DNA of 64,000 nucleotides from Cupriavidus oxalaticus. GTDB taxonomy: Bacteria > Pseudomonadota > Gammaproteobacteria > Burkholderiales > Burkholderiaceae. The notes beneath the pieces are model-generated. The model was not told where the DNA came from. It did not search any database and saw only the letters and a program-made list of their open reading frames with translations. The DNA is taken from assembly GCF_004768545.1 (NCBI RefSeq), contig NZ_CP038635.1:930001-994000 (forward strand), given 5' to 3'. Positions 53,338 to 63,697 of this stretch are shown here, piece by piece (position 1 is the stretch's first letter; each line of letters starts with the position of its first letter). Made by a program: the position numbers and the translations under genes.

Positions 53338-54379
53338 GGCTTTGCGATGCGGGTTGGGCCGCCGCGCCGCCGGGCTTTCCGGCAGCGAACGGCCGCAAGT
53401 GGGCCAGGAACTGCTCGGAGGCGGCGCGCCATGAAAACCGTTCGGCATGGGCTCGGGCCGTGGCGCGGTCGATGCGCAGCGCTTCCAGGCAGGCTTCGCG
53501 CAGGTCTTCGTGCATCACGCCCGCGGGGCTGTCGCCCAGCACGTCGATCGGGCCGGTGACCGGGTACGCCGCCACCGGCAGGCCGCTGGCCAGCGCCTCC
53601 AGCAGCACCAGCCCGAAGGTGTCGGTGCGGCTGGGGAACACGAAGACATCAGCCGAAGCATACACCCGGGCCAGTTCCGGCTGGCTCAGCACGCCCAGGT
53701 AATTGGCGCCCGGATAGCGCGCGCGCAGCGCGGACAGCGCGGGGCCGTCGCCGACCACCCACTTGGAGCCGGGCAGGTCCAGCGCCAGGAAGGCCTCGAC
53801 GTTCTTCTCCACCGCGACGCGGCCCACGTACAGGAAGATCGGGTGCGCCGTGTTGAGCACGTTGGCGCGCTGCGGCGTGAAGATGTCGAGGTCGACGCCG
53901 CGCGTCCACAGCACGCCGTGGTCGATGCCGTGCTGGTGCAGGTCGTCGAGCACCACCGGCGTCGGCGCCATCACCGCCTGCGCCGGGCCATGGAACCAGC
54001 GCAGGAAGCGGTAGGTCCAGGCCAGCGGAACGCCGAAGCGCGCCTGCACGTACTCCGGGAAGCGCGTGTGGTAGGCCGTGGTGAAGGGCAGGTGCCGGCG
54101 CAGCGCGTGGCGCCGCGCGGCCAGGCCGAGCGGCCCTTCGGTGGCGATATGCAGGGCATCGGGAGCGAATGCTTCGATGCGCCGCTGCACCCGCGCCGAC
54201 GGCAACAGCGACAGCCGGATCTCGGGGTAGGTCGGGCACGGCACCGTGCGGAATTCCAGCGGCGTGATCATGTCGACCGTGTGGCCCAGTGCCTCCAGCT
54301 CGCGGCGCGTGGACTTGAGCGTGCGCACCACGCCGTTGACCTGCGGTTCCCAGGCATCGGTGACGATCAGGATCTTCAT
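53267..54379 (-). CDS. Glycosyltransferase family 4-type
   Basis: 370 aa from ATG 54379; the frame extends far upstream but that part is not coding. The N-terminus MKILIVTDAWEPQVNGVVRT and the C-terminal GT-B donor site (YVGRVAVEKN, VFPSRTDTFGLVLLEALASG) match the group that includes alpha-mannosyl/digalactosyl-type transferases of GT4. The last 30 residues are Ala/Pro-rich and overlap dgkA. It may make glycolipids, judging from the lipid-related neighbours. Confidence 0.9.
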   Translation of the reverse strand: MKILIVTDAWEPQVNGVVRTLKSTRRELEALGHTVDMITPLEFRTVPCPTYPEIRLSLLPSARVQRRIEAFAPDALHIATEGPLGLAARRHALRRHLPFTTAYHTRFPEYVQARFGVPLAWTYRFLRWFHGPAQAVMAPTPVVLDDLHQHGIDHGVLWTRGVDLDIFTPQRANVLNTAHPIFLYVGRVAVEKNVEAFLALDLPGSKWVVGDGPALSALRARYPGANYLGVLSQPELARVYASADVFVFPSRTDTFGLVLLEALASGLPVAAYPVTGPIDVLGDSPAGVMHEDLREACLEALRIDRATARAHAERFSWRAASEQFLAHLRPFAAGKPGGAAAQPASQSHAETPSGAAVRPAPAEAAGSPDR

Positions 54380-54447
54380 GCAGCCTCCTAGGGGGCGTTG
54401 GAAGGGCAATGCGGAATCAGGGGCGCGGGAGGAATGCGGGGCCGGCA

Positions 54448-55431
54448 TCAGCCTGCCACCGCGGCACGGCGCCGGCGGCGGGCGGCCGGTTCGGGCGGAT
54501 CCATCAGCGTGGTCCAGTAGACGATCTTCAGCTCGCCCTCCATGGTCTCGACCAATGCCGACAGGCTTTCCACCCAGTCTCCGTCGTTGCAGTAGAGCTG
54601 GCCGTTGACCTCGCGGATCTCGGCCTTGTGGATGTGGCCGCAGACCACGCCATCGCAGCCGCGCCGGCGCGCTTCGTCGACCATCGCGGTCTCGAAGGCG
54701 CTGATGTAGTTGACCGCGTTCTTGACCTGGTGCTTCAGGAACTGCGACAGCGACCAGTACGGGAAGCCCAGCCGCGCGCGCAGCCGGTTGAAGTGCCGGT
54801 TCAGCGCCAGGATCATCGTGTACAGCGAGTCGCCCAGGTAGGCCAGCCAGCGCGCGTGCTGTACCACGCCGTCGAACAGGTCGCCGTGCACCACCCACAG
54901 CCGGCGCCCGGTGGCGGTGACGTGGACCGCCTCTTCGCGCACGGTGATGTCGCCGAACGCCATGCCATCGAACTGCCGCGCGGCTTCGTCGTGGTTGCCG
55001 GGCACGTAGATCACCTCGGTGCCCTTGCGCGCCTTGCGCAGCAGCTTCTGCACCACGTCGTTGTGGCTCTGCGGCCAGTACCAGCCGCGGCGCAGCTGCC
55101 AGCCGTCGATGATGTCGCCGACCAGGTAGAGCTGGTCGGATTCGTTGTGCTTGAGGAAGTCGAGCAGGTAGGTGGCCTGGCAGCCGGGCGTGCCCAGGTG
55201 GATGTCGGACAGCCAGATGGCGCGGTAGCGGTGGATCTTGTGCGCCTCGGCCGGATAGGTGTCCGGCTGCTCGCGCAGCGGCGCGAGGGCGGCGGCGTCA
55301 AGGCCCGGAGGCAGGAACGCGCTCAGCGGTGCCGCGGTATCCCAGCTGCCGCCGAAACTGCGGCGCAGCCGTTGCTTCAGTTGCGCGGCCTTCGACAGGT
55401 ATCCGCGGGCGGATCGGAGTGCTTGCACCAT
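54448..55431 (-). CDS. LpxH-like UDP-2,3-diacylglucosamine-type phosphoesterase
   Basis: 327 aa from ATG 55431 (frame open to 55533). The metallophosphatase motifs are complete: SDIHLG, GDIIDGW, GNHD, and the C-terminal GHIHKAE with NDGDWVES. The family includes UDP-2,3-diacylglucosamine pyrophosphohydrolases of lipid A synthesis; this long form is a paralogue seen beside glycosyltransferases. The exact substrate is uncertain. Confidence 0.82.
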   Translation of the reverse strand: MVQALRSARGYLSKAAQLKQRLRRSFGGSWDTAAPLSAFLPPGLDAAALAPLREQPDTYPAEAHKIHRYRAIWLSDIHLGTPGCQATYLLDFLKHNESDQLYLVGDIIDGWQLRRGWYWPQSHNDVVQKLLRKARKGTEVIYVPGNHDEAARQFDGMAFGDITVREEAVHVTATGRRLWVVHGDLFDGVVQHARWLAYLGDSLYTMILALNRHFNRLRARLGFPYWSLSQFLKHQVKNAVNYISAFETAMVDEARRRGCDGVVCGHIHKAEIREVNGQLYCNDGDWVESLSALVETMEGELKIVYWTTLMDPPEPAARRRRRAAVAG

Positions 55432-55563
55432 GGCAGTCCCGGTAGCGGCGATGGCTGCATTCAGCCAGCGCGCGATGACGGCGCCGTGACGGAAACATGA
55501 CTGACTTGTGAAGCGTGGGAAACCGTGGCGCAAGCAGGACAGCCGCGATGCTTCCGATGTCGG

Positions 55564-56544
55564 CTAGCGTCCGCGTGCCGACAGTTCCCGCAGCGCATCC
55601 AGCACCGCCCGGATCGCCGCCGGATGCCGCAGCAGCGACACATGGCCGATGCCTGACAGCGCGATATGCCCGGCACCCTCGAGCCAGCCGGTGCAGGGTG
55701 GCCCGGCGATTGAATCGTGCCAGCTGAACACCGACACCATGCGGGCGCGCAGGCGCGGGCTTTCCGCGCTGGCAAGCGCGGAAAGCCACAGGCTGCCGCA
55801 GCGCATCTGCCTGGCGTTATGACCCCCGCCAAAGCGCGCCAGCGCGCTGCCATGGTGCGGGGTGCCGAGGGTCACGATGCCGGCGCAGAGGTCCTCGTCG
55901 CCAGCCAGCCGCAGCGCCGCGCGCGCCACCAGCCCGCCCATGCTGTGGCACACCAGCAATGGCGCACGGCCGTAATCTGCGGTCACGCGCCGCATCGCGC
56001 CGAGCAGCGCGTGCGCGTAGTCGTCGATATCGCCGAAGACCGGCAGCAGGTCGATCCCTTCGCAGCGGTAGCCCGCGGCCGCCAGCGCGGGCTGCATGTC
56101 GAGCCAGATCGCCTGCCCGCAGGCGTAGCCGTGGACCAGCAGCACCGGCGGTGCGTCGCGGCCGGGCAGGGCGTCGGCGGGCGGGGCAAAGGGCGCGCGG
56201 GCGCGGAACGGCTGCAGCCAGTCGAACATGCGCAGCACGGAGCGGATCTCGTTCAGGTAGCAGCGCAGTGCTTCAGGCAAGCGCAACGGGCGGCGTGTAG
56301 CGGCGAGTTCTTGCGGCGGCGCGGGCGGGCGGTGGCCTGACGCCACCCACAGGCCGCGCCCGGTAAAGGCGAAGGCGAAGGCGATGCCGGCGGCGAAGCC
56401 GCCGAGGATCATCGCCACGCCGGCGGCGAGCGCGCCCGGCCAGGGCCATCCAGCCAGCCGCACCAGGGCGGCGCCGATGCCAAGCGCCGCGGCCGCCTGC
56501 GCGGTCACCGCCAGGCGGCGGATGCCGGCGGCGCCGAACGTCAT
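55564..56544 (-). CDS. Alpha/beta-hydrolase (lipase-like)
   Basis: 326 aa. An N-terminal membrane region of two hydrophobic segments precedes the hydrolase domain. The nucleophile elbow CHSMGG (Ser) and oxyanion motif VHGYACG are present, with a likely Asp and the His in GIGHVSLLRHP. Its stop and start regions overlap the RDD gene by four bases. The substrate is unknown. Confidence 0.85.
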   Translation of the reverse strand: MTFGAAGIRRLAVTAQAAAALGIGAALVRLAGWPWPGALAAGVAMILGGFAAGIAFAFAFTGRGLWVASGHRPPAPPQELAATRRPLRLPEALRCYLNEIRSVLRMFDWLQPFRARAPFAPPADALPGRDAPPVLLVHGYACGQAIWLDMQPALAAAGYRCEGIDLLPVFGDIDDYAHALLGAMRRVTADYGRAPLLVCHSMGGLVARAALRLAGDEDLCAGIVTLGTPHHGSALARFGGGHNARQMRCGSLWLSALASAESPRLRARMVSVFSWHDSIAGPPCTGWLEGAGHIALSGIGHVSLLRHPAAIRAVLDALRELSARGR

Positions 56545-57080
56545 GCCCTGGGCGTGCGCAGGTCCGCGAGCCGCGTGCCGGCGAGGCGGTCATGCAGGAA
56601 CTGCCGGCGCGGGTCGAGCCAGGCCAGCAGGATCCAGACCAGCAGGCCGGCGCACAGCACGCCGACGAACGGGCCCTTGACCAGCCCCAGCCAGTGCCCG
56701 AGCGCCGCCGACGGCGGCAGCCACAGCCAGGCCAGCACGTAGCGCAGCGCCGCCTGCGGCCAGCGCGGAGGCGCGCCGGCGGCGTTCTCGACGCGGATGC
56801 GCCAGGTCTGCATGGCCAGGGTCTGGCCGTTGCGCTGCCAGAACCAGGTGAAATACAGGCCCATCACCACGAAGCTCCACAGCTGGATCGCCAGCGGGCC
56901 GTCCGCGCCGACCTGCCGCAGCAGCGGACGCAGCAGCAGGTAGCAGGCAGTGGAAGCACTCATCACGCCGAACAGCAATACGCCTTCGTACAGCATGCAG
57001 GCAATGCGGCGGCGCAGCGGCGGTGCCACGGGCGCGGGAGCTGCGGCGGGCTTGGGGTCGAGGGTGGTGGCAGCGGGCAT
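56541..57080 (-). CDS. RDD-family membrane protein
   Basis: 179 aa from ATG 57080. The family's RR..A...YEGVL start, three or four membrane segments and a C-terminal LDPRRQFLHDRLAGTRL, where the RDD-type Arg/Asp residues lie, are visible. It overlaps the hydrolase gene (ATGA). Function unknown; it lies in a conserved-looking block with DUF3106 and DUF3619. Confidence 0.85.
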   Translation of the reverse strand: MPAATTLDPKPAAAPAPVAPPLRRRIACMLYEGVLLFGVMSASTACYLLLRPLLRQVGADGPLAIQLWSFVVMGLYFTWFWQRNGQTLAMQTWRIRVENAAGAPPRWPQAALRYVLAWLWLPPSAALGHWLGLVKGPFVGVLCAGLLVWILLAWLDPRRQFLHDRLAGTRLADLRTPRA

Positions 57081-57172
57081 GTCAGGCGAAGAAGGGCGGC
57101 GCAAGCGCGCGCGGGACGCGCAAGACAGCCATTATGCCAAAGGGCACGGCGGCCACCCATCGGGCGGGCCGA

Positions 57173-57946
57173 CTACTGCCGCGCCGTGCCTTCGGAGGCC
57201 GCGGCGGCCTCGGTAGCGGCTTCCGGTACAGCCGTAGCGGTGCTGGCGGCCGCGGCGGTCGCGGCGCTGGCTGGAGTGGCCGGCAGCGCTGCGGGCGCGG
57301 ATGCCGTTGCCGGCGATGCGGCCACGGCAGAAGCGGCCTGGGCTTCGCTGGCAGGCTTGCCGCCCGCGCCGGCGGACCTGGGCTCGTGCCGGACCGCGTG
57401 GCTGGTGCCGCCCGGCAGGCGCTTGGTGCTCGGCAGCGCGCTGACGGCACCAGGCCGGCTCGGCACGCGCTCCGCGGCGGCCAGCTTCTTCTTCTGCTCT
57501 TCCGGGAGTTGCTGGTACTTGTCCCAGGCCTCGGCCTTCTTCTCGGCCGGCAGCGCGCGGGTGATCTGGTAGTTCTCGCGCGCCAGCCGCCGTTGCTGGG
57601 GCGTCATCCTGATCCATTCAGCCATGCGCGCCTGCAGCCGCGCCTGTTCCTCCGGCGAGAACTTCGGGTAGCGCTCGGCAATGCGCAGCCACTTGCGGCG
57701 GTTCAGTTCGGGCAGGGTGTCCCACAGCGGCTGCAGCGGCGCCAGGATGCGCTGGTTGACCGGGCTCAGCTCGGACCATGCCGGGCGCGCGCTGGCTGCC
57801 GCGTGTGCCGGCGTGGCGCCGGAGGCGCCTTGCGCGTGCGCGGCGGCTGGCAGCAGGGACCAGCCGGCCGCGGCGCCGGATACGGCCAGCAGCAGCGCGG
57901 CCAGCCGGCGGTGCAGGGCGTCGGGGCGGGGCAGTGCGGGCGCCAT
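57173..57946 (-). CDS. DUF3106 secreted protein
   Basis: 257 aa. A signal peptide (LAALLLAVSGAAAGWSLL) ends near AHAQG. The core contains WSELSPVNQRILAPLQPLWD and the repeated Trp/Arg motif (RKWLRIAERYPKFSPEEQ, RMAEWIRMTPQQRRLARENY). An Ala-rich tail follows. A periplasmic protein of unknown function, probably co-expressed with DUF3619 and the sigma factor. Confidence 0.88.
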   Translation of the reverse strand: MAPALPRPDALHRRLAALLLAVSGAAAGWSLLPAAAHAQGASGATPAHAAASARPAWSELSPVNQRILAPLQPLWDTLPELNRRKWLRIAERYPKFSPEEQARLQARMAEWIRMTPQQRRLARENYQITRALPAEKKAEAWDKYQQLPEEQKKKLAAAERVPSRPGAVSALPSTKRLPGGTSHAVRHEPRSAGAGGKPASEAQAASAVAASPATASAPAALPATPASAATAAAASTATAVPEAATEAAAASEGTARQ

Positions 57947-57947
57947 G

Positions 57948-58379
57948 CTATTGCCCGTGTTTCAGGAAGACGTGGAAGCCCTCGTCGGCGTATGCCGTGG
58001 GCGGCAGGTCGTCGAGCAGCATGGCCGCATCGACATCGGCCAGTTCTTCGACGCGTTTCTGCTGCTGCCAGTGGTAGATGCCCATCAGGCCGGCGGCCAG
58101 CGCCACCAGCGTCCAGATCAGGCCCAGGCGGCGCAGCCAGGCACCGGCGCGGTGCAGCGGCGAGTCGTCATCGTCGAACACCGGGACATGCGGTCCCGGC
58201 ATGGCGAATTGCGGCACCGGCACGGCCACTTCGGCCTTCTTGCGCGCGAGCGCAATCCGGCGCGCGGCGGCGAGCCGTTCGGCAATGTCGGCCGGCAATG
58301 CCTCGGCACTGGCATCGAGTGCCGTGCGAATCTCATGGGCGAACCGGCGTTCGCGGATATCTCTCTCGTTTATGCTCAT
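57948..58379 (-). CDS. DUF3619 membrane protein, possible anti-sigma partner
   Basis: 143 aa. One membrane segment (LIWTLVALAAGLMGIYHW) follows a cytoplasmic N-terminal part that contains RRFAHEIRTALDASAEALP. Its ATG overlaps the sigma-factor stop (ATGA), an arrangement typical of sigma/anti-sigma pairs. No ASD zinc motif is seen, so an anti-sigma role is only suggested by position. Confidence 0.8.
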   Translation of the reverse strand: MSINERDIRERRFAHEIRTALDASAEALPADIAERLAAARRIALARKKAEVAVPVPQFAMPGPHVPVFDDDDSPLHRAGAWLRRLGLIWTLVALAAGLMGIYHWQQQKRVEELADVDAAMLLDDLPPTAYADEGFHVFLKHGQ

Positions 58380-58945
58380 AGTCGGACCCCCCGTGCGCGC
58401 AGGGCTTGCGCCAGAGTATGCGTGGCACGGGAACAGTGCGTCTTGACGCTGCCCTCGGAGCAGCCCATGACGGCTGCGGTTTCGGCAACGTCCATATCTT
58501 CCCAGTAACGCATCAGGAATGCCTCGCGTTGACGCGCCGGCAGGCGCTGGATCTCCTGCTCGATGATGTGCATCACCTGCGCGCGCTCGACCTTGTCGGC
58601 GCTGCTTTCCGCCGATTCGGAGCCGGCCTGCGCCTCCAGCGTTTCCAGCAGGTCGCTATCGTCGCCGCCGTCGCGGTCGTCGCGCAGGCTGGAAAACAAC
58701 GTGACCCACGTGTTGCGCACCTTCTGGCGGCGGAACCAGTCGTGGATGGTGTTCTGCAGGATGCGCTGGAACAGCGGCGGCAATTCGGCGGCGCCCTTGT
58801 CGCCGTATTTCTCGGCCAGCTTGATCATCGCGTCCTGCACGATATCCAGCGCCGCCTCGTCGTCGCGCACCGCGAACACGGCCTGCTTGAAGGCGCGGCG
58901 TTCGACGCTGGCGAGAAAATCGGTCAGTTCCTGGTCGGTGGCCAT
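58376..58945 (-). CDS. ECF-type RNA polymerase sigma factor
   Basis: 189 aa. Region 2 (AALDIVQDAMIKLAEKYGDK) and region 4 (LPARQREAFLMRYWEDMDVA, then MGCSEGSVKTHCSRA) are clear. The short length with no extra domain fits an ECF-like sigma factor. It heads an operon with DUF3619, DUF3106, RDD and lipase genes. The stimulus is unknown. Confidence 0.9.
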   Translation of the reverse strand: MATDQELTDFLASVERRAFKQAVFAVRDDEAALDIVQDAMIKLAEKYGDKGAAELPPLFQRILQNTIHDWFRRQKVRNTWVTLFSSLRDDRDGGDDSDLLETLEAQAGSESAESSADKVERAQVMHIIEQEIQRLPARQREAFLMRYWEDMDVAETAAVMGCSEGSVKTHCSRATHTLAQALRARGVRL

Positions 58946-59339
58946 TCAGGCAGAGTGCGCTTGGTGTGCAGCTTGGTGCGGCGTCGATTGCTCAGCCTTG
59001 CGAATGTGGAATGTGCTGCGTACGGCCCGTAGCATGCGCAAGGTGCTGCGATGCTAGCAAAAAAACCTGCGCATGTACCACTTTGTATTGAGGGAGAGAC
59101 AATGTGCAGCGGGAAACCGGCATCTGCCCCTGCGTAAAACCCTATAAACCGGCGCAAAACAACCATAGACCGCGCTGGTGCATTGCAGTATCATCGACGG
59201 TTCACACGACATCAGTGGTTGTCTCATCCGGCCGCTTATGAGGCGGTCTTCCATGCAGACGCGCACCGCTTGAACCCGAGCCACAAGTTCGGCAGAGAGC
59301 ATCCAAACAATTTTTTGCCGAAAATTGCAAAGGACTGAA
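58946..59339. other. Intergenic region between sigma-factor gene and ilvB
   Basis: No gene was found. It must hold divergent promoters for the sigma factor and ilvB. A short inverted repeat (CTCAT, 10 bases, ATGAG at 59223-59242) is the only structure noted. No leader peptide rich in Leu, Ile or Val codons was found. Confidence 0.5.
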
Positions 59340-61103
59340 ATGAACATGCCCAGCGCGGAATTCTCCCACGCAGACAGCAATTCATCTGCCGCACCCGAAA
59401 TGATCGGGGCGGAAATCCTCGTTCACGCACTTGCCGAAGAAGGCGTCGAGTACGTCTGGGGCTACCCCGGCGGCGCAGTGCTGTATATCTACGACGAGCT
59501 CCACAAGCAAAAGAAGTTCGAGCACATCCTGGTGCGCCACGAGCAGGCCGCGGTCCATGCCGCAGACGGCTATGCACGCGCAACCGGCAAGGTGGGTGTC
59601 GCCCTGGTGACCTCCGGTCCCGGCGTGACCAATGCCGTCACCGGCATTGCCACCGCGTACCTCGACTCGATCCCGATGGTGGTGATCACCGGCAACGTGC
59701 CGACCCACGCCATTGGCCAGGACGCCTTCCAGGAGTGCGACACCGTCGGCATCACCCGCCCGATCGTCAAGCACAACTTCCTGGTGAAGGACGTGCGCGA
59801 CCTCGCCGCGACCATCAAGAAGGCGTTCTTCATTGCCTCCACCGGCCGTCCGGGCCCGGTGGTGGTGGACATCCCCAAGGATGTCTCGCGCAATGCCTGC
59901 AAGTACGAGTACCCCAAGTCGATCGACATGCGCTCGTACAACCCGGTGAACAAGGGTCACTCGGGCCAGATCCGCAAGGCGGTGGCACTGCTGCAGAACG
60001 CCGAGCGTCCGTACATCTACAGCGGCGGCGGCGTGGTGCTGGCCAATGCCAGCGATGAACTGCGCCAGCTGGCCGCGATGACCGGCCACCCGGTGACCAA
60101 CACACTGATGGGCCTGGGCGCGTTCCCCGGCACCCACAAGCAGTTCGTCGGCATGCTCGGCATGCACGGCACGTATGAAGCCAACATGGCCATGCAGAAC
60201 TGCGACGTGCTGATCGCCATCGGTGCCCGCTTCGACGACCGCGTGATCGGCAACCCGTCGCACTTCACCTCGCAGGCGCGCAAGATCATCCATATCGATA
60301 TCGACCCGTCTTCGATCTCGAAGCGCGTCAAGGTCGATATTCCCATCGTCGGCAACGTCAAGGACGTGCTGCAGGAACTGATCGCACAACTCAAGGCCAG
60401 CGACGTCAAGCCCAAGCGCGAAGCCCTGGCCAAGTGGTGGGAGCAGATCGAGCAATGGCGCTCGGTGGACTGCCTGAAGTACGACCGCAGCTCCGAGATC
60501 ATCAAGCCGCAGTACGTGGTGGAAAAGATCTGGGAACTGACCCACGGCGACGCCTTTATCTGCTCCGACGTCGGCCAGCACCAGATGTGGGCCGCGCAGT
60601 TCTACAAGTTCGACGAGCCGCGCCGCTGGATCAACTCCGGCGGCCTGGGCACGATGGGCGTGGGCCTGCCGTACGCGATGGGCATCAAGAAGGCGTTCCC
60701 GGAGAAGGAAGTCGTCACCATCACCGGTGAAGGCTCGATCCAGATGTGCATCCAGGAACTGTCGACGTGCCTGCAGTACGACACCCCGGTGAAGATCTGC
60801 TCGCTCAACAACGGCTACCTCGGCATGGTGCGCCAGTGGCAGGAGATCGAGTACGACAACCGCTACTCGCATTCCTACATGGACGCGCTGCCCGATTTCG
60901 TCAAGCTGGCCGAGGCCTACGGGCATGTCGGCATGCGCGTCGAGAAGACGTCTGACGTCGAGCCGGCGCTGCGCGAGGCGTTCCGCCTGAAGGACCGTAC
61001 CGTGTTCCTGGACTTCCAGACCGATCCCACCGAAAACGTCTGGCCGATGGTCCAGGCGGGCAAGGGCATTTCCGAAATGCTGCTCGGCGCGGAGGACCTG
61101 TAA
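59340..61103 (+). CDS. ilvB: Acetolactate synthase, large (catalytic) subunit
   Basis: 587 aa from ATG 59340 (AAGGA upstream). It joins two pyruvates, or pyruvate and 2-oxobutyrate, in branched-chain amino acid synthesis. The TPP/active-site Glu lies in VRHEQAAVHAADGYARATG; the TPP-binding motif (GEGSIQMCIQELSTC to NNGYLGMV) is intact. It heads the ilvBHC operon and overlaps ilvH by TAATG. Confidence 0.97.
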   Translation: MNMPSAEFSHADSNSSAAPEMIGAEILVHALAEEGVEYVWGYPGGAVLYIYDELHKQKKFEHILVRHEQAAVHAADGYARATGKVGVALVTSGPGVTNAVTGIATAYLDSIPMVVITGNVPTHAIGQDAFQECDTVGITRPIVKHNFLVKDVRDLAATIKKAFFIASTGRPGPVVVDIPKDVSRNACKYEYPKSIDMRSYNPVNKGHSGQIRKAVALLQNAERPYIYSGGGVVLANASDELRQLAAMTGHPVTNTLMGLGAFPGTHKQFVGMLGMHGTYEANMAMQNCDVLIAIGARFDDRVIGNPSHFTSQARKIIHIDIDPSSISKRVKVDIPIVGNVKDVLQELIAQLKASDVKPKREALAKWWEQIEQWRSVDCLKYDRSSEIIKPQYVVEKIWELTHGDAFICSDVGQHQMWAAQFYKFDEPRRWINSGGLGTMGVGLPYAMGIKKAFPEKEVVTITGEGSIQMCIQELSTCLQYDTPVKICSLNNGYLGMVRQWQEIEYDNRYSHSYMDALPDFVKLAEAYGHVGMRVEKTSDVEPALREAFRLKDRTVFLDFQTDPTENVWPMVQAGKGISEMLLGAEDL

Positions 61104-61594
61104 TGCGACACATCATTTCGGTCCTGCTGGAGAACGAAGCCGGTGCGCTGTCGCGCGTGGTGGGCCTGTTCTCGGCCCGCGGCTACAACATCGAGACGCT
61201 GACCGTGGCGCCGACCGAGGACTCCTCGCTGTCGCGCATGACGATCGTCACGACCGGTTCGGATGACATCATCGAACAGATCACCAAGCACCTGAACCGC
61301 CTGGTGGAGGTGGTCAAGGTGGTCGACCTGACCGAAGGCGCGCACATCGAGCGCGAGCTGATGCTCGTCAAGGTGCGCGCGGTGGGCAAGGAGCGCGAGG
61401 AAATGAAGCGCACCGCCGACATCTTCCGCGGCCGCATCATCGATGTCACCGAGAAGACCTACACCATCGAGCTGACCGGCAACGGCGTCAAGCTCGATGC
61501 GTTCCTGGACGCGATCGACCGTACCGCCATCCTGGAGACCGTCCGTACCGGCGGCTCGGGCATCGGCCGCGGCGAGCGCATCCTGAAGGTCTGA
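61103..61594 (+). CDS. ilvH: Acetolactate synthase, small (regulatory) subunit
   Basis: 163 aa. The ACT domain (HIISVLLENEAGALSRVVGL) binds valine for feedback control of IlvB. A second ACT-like half follows. Its ATG shares one base with the ilvB stop, so the two are coupled. Confidence 0.97.
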   Translation: MRHIISVLLENEAGALSRVVGLFSARGYNIETLTVAPTEDSSLSRMTIVTTGSDDIIEQITKHLNRLVEVVKVVDLTEGAHIERELMLVKVRAVGKEREEMKRTADIFRGRIIDVTEKTYTIELTGNGVKLDAFLDAIDRTAILETVRTGGSGIGRGERILKV

Positions 61595-61698
61595 TCCGGC
61601 GCCGCTCGCAGCCAATCGCACAGGTTCAAGCAGTATCCCCCGGGCGGCGCGATCCGTGCGCACACAATGCGCACGAGGATGCCGCCCCCCTCATATAA

Positions 61699-62739
<1,041 letters not shown>

Positions 62740-62784
62740 TCTGTAGCGCTGCCTGATGGCCCGCGCCGCACGGCGGCGGGCCGA

Positions 62785-62855
62785 AGCCGTTCAGCGTTCC
62801 GTGCCTTGCCCTTCTATCATCGGAAGGGGACTGCCGGGACCTGAACGGCTTTTTG
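62785..62855 (+). terminator. Branched terminator after ilvC
   Basis: AGCCGTTCAG (62785-62794) pairs perfectly with CTGAACGGCT (62841-62850), followed by TTTTG. Inside is a second hairpin, CCCTTC, 8 bases, GAAGGG. It ends the ilv transcript upstream of psd. Confidence 0.65.
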
Positions 62856-63004
62856 TTATCCTTGTCGAACTTTTCGGGCAAGGCGTGCGCCTGATGCTGC
62901 TCCGTGGCACGTAACCGACATGAGCCGGCCAGCGCCGCCCCGGCGGATATCGCCGCTGCCGCACCGCCTCGCCCTGATTTTGACTCCACCGAAACACGTA
63001 CTGC

Positions 63005-63655
63005 ATGAACTATCCTCATCCGCTGATCGCCCGTGAAGGCTGGCCGTTCCTGGCCGGCGCCTTTGTCATTTCGCTGCTGGTGCACGCCAGCGCGGGCTTC
63101 TGGTGGGCGCTGCCGCTGTGGATCATCACGGTGTTCGTGCTGCAGTTCTTCCGCGATCCGCCGCGCCCGATCCCGTCGGCGCCCAACGCGGTGCTGGCGC
63201 CGGCCGACGGCCGCATCGTCGTGGTCGAGAAGACCATGGATCCGTACGCCAATCGCGAGGCGCTGAAGATCAGCGTCTTCATGAACGTCTTCAACGTGCA
63301 CTCGAACCGCGTGTCGGTCGACGGCGCGGTCGAGAAGGTCGAATATTTCCCGGGCAAGTTCGTCAACGCCGACCTCGACAAGGCCTCGGTCGAGAACGAG
63401 CGCAATGCGGTGGTCATCCGTCGCGCGACCGATGGCCAGGTGGTCACGCTGGTGCAGGTGGCCGGCCTGGTGGCGCGCCGTATCCTCTGCTACACCAAGG
63501 CCGGCGACAAGCTCGCGCGCGGCCAGCGCTATGGCTTCATCCGCTTCGGCTCGCGCGTGGACGTGTACCTGCCGCTCGACGCGCGTCCGCGCGTGACCAT
63601 TGGCGAGAAGGTGTCGGCGTCGTCGACGATCCTCGCCGAACTCGACGTGAAGTGA
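63005..63655 (+). CDS. psd: Phosphatidylserine decarboxylase (short, single-membrane type)
   Basis: 216 aa. It makes phosphatidylethanolamine. An N-terminal membrane segment (residues about 15-50) precedes the core; the pyruvoyl-forming Gly-Ser lies in [11 protein letters not shown], with the catalytic His in NVHSNRVS. The short form matches that of many beta-proteobacteria. It is followed by pssA, the previous step. Confidence 0.95.
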   Translation: MNYPHPLIAREGWPFLAGAFVISLLVHASAGFWWALPLWIITVFVLQFFRDPPRPIPSAPNAVLAPADGRIVVVEKTMDPYANREALKISVFMNVFNVHSNRVSVDGAVEKVEYFPGKFVNADLDKASVENERNAVVIRRATDGQVVTLVQVAGLVARRILCYTKAGDKLARGQRYGFIRFGSRVDVYLPLDARPRVTIGEKVSASSTILAELDVK

Positions 63656-63697
63656 GCGAAGGCCTGACCAGGACGACAGGAACACAGGAGGACTGCG

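Noticed and set aside
59325..59339. Earlier TTG start for ilvB
   Set aside because: ATG 59340 has a good ribosome site (AAGGA) and matches the family; the TTG extension adds only five residues, which cover that site.
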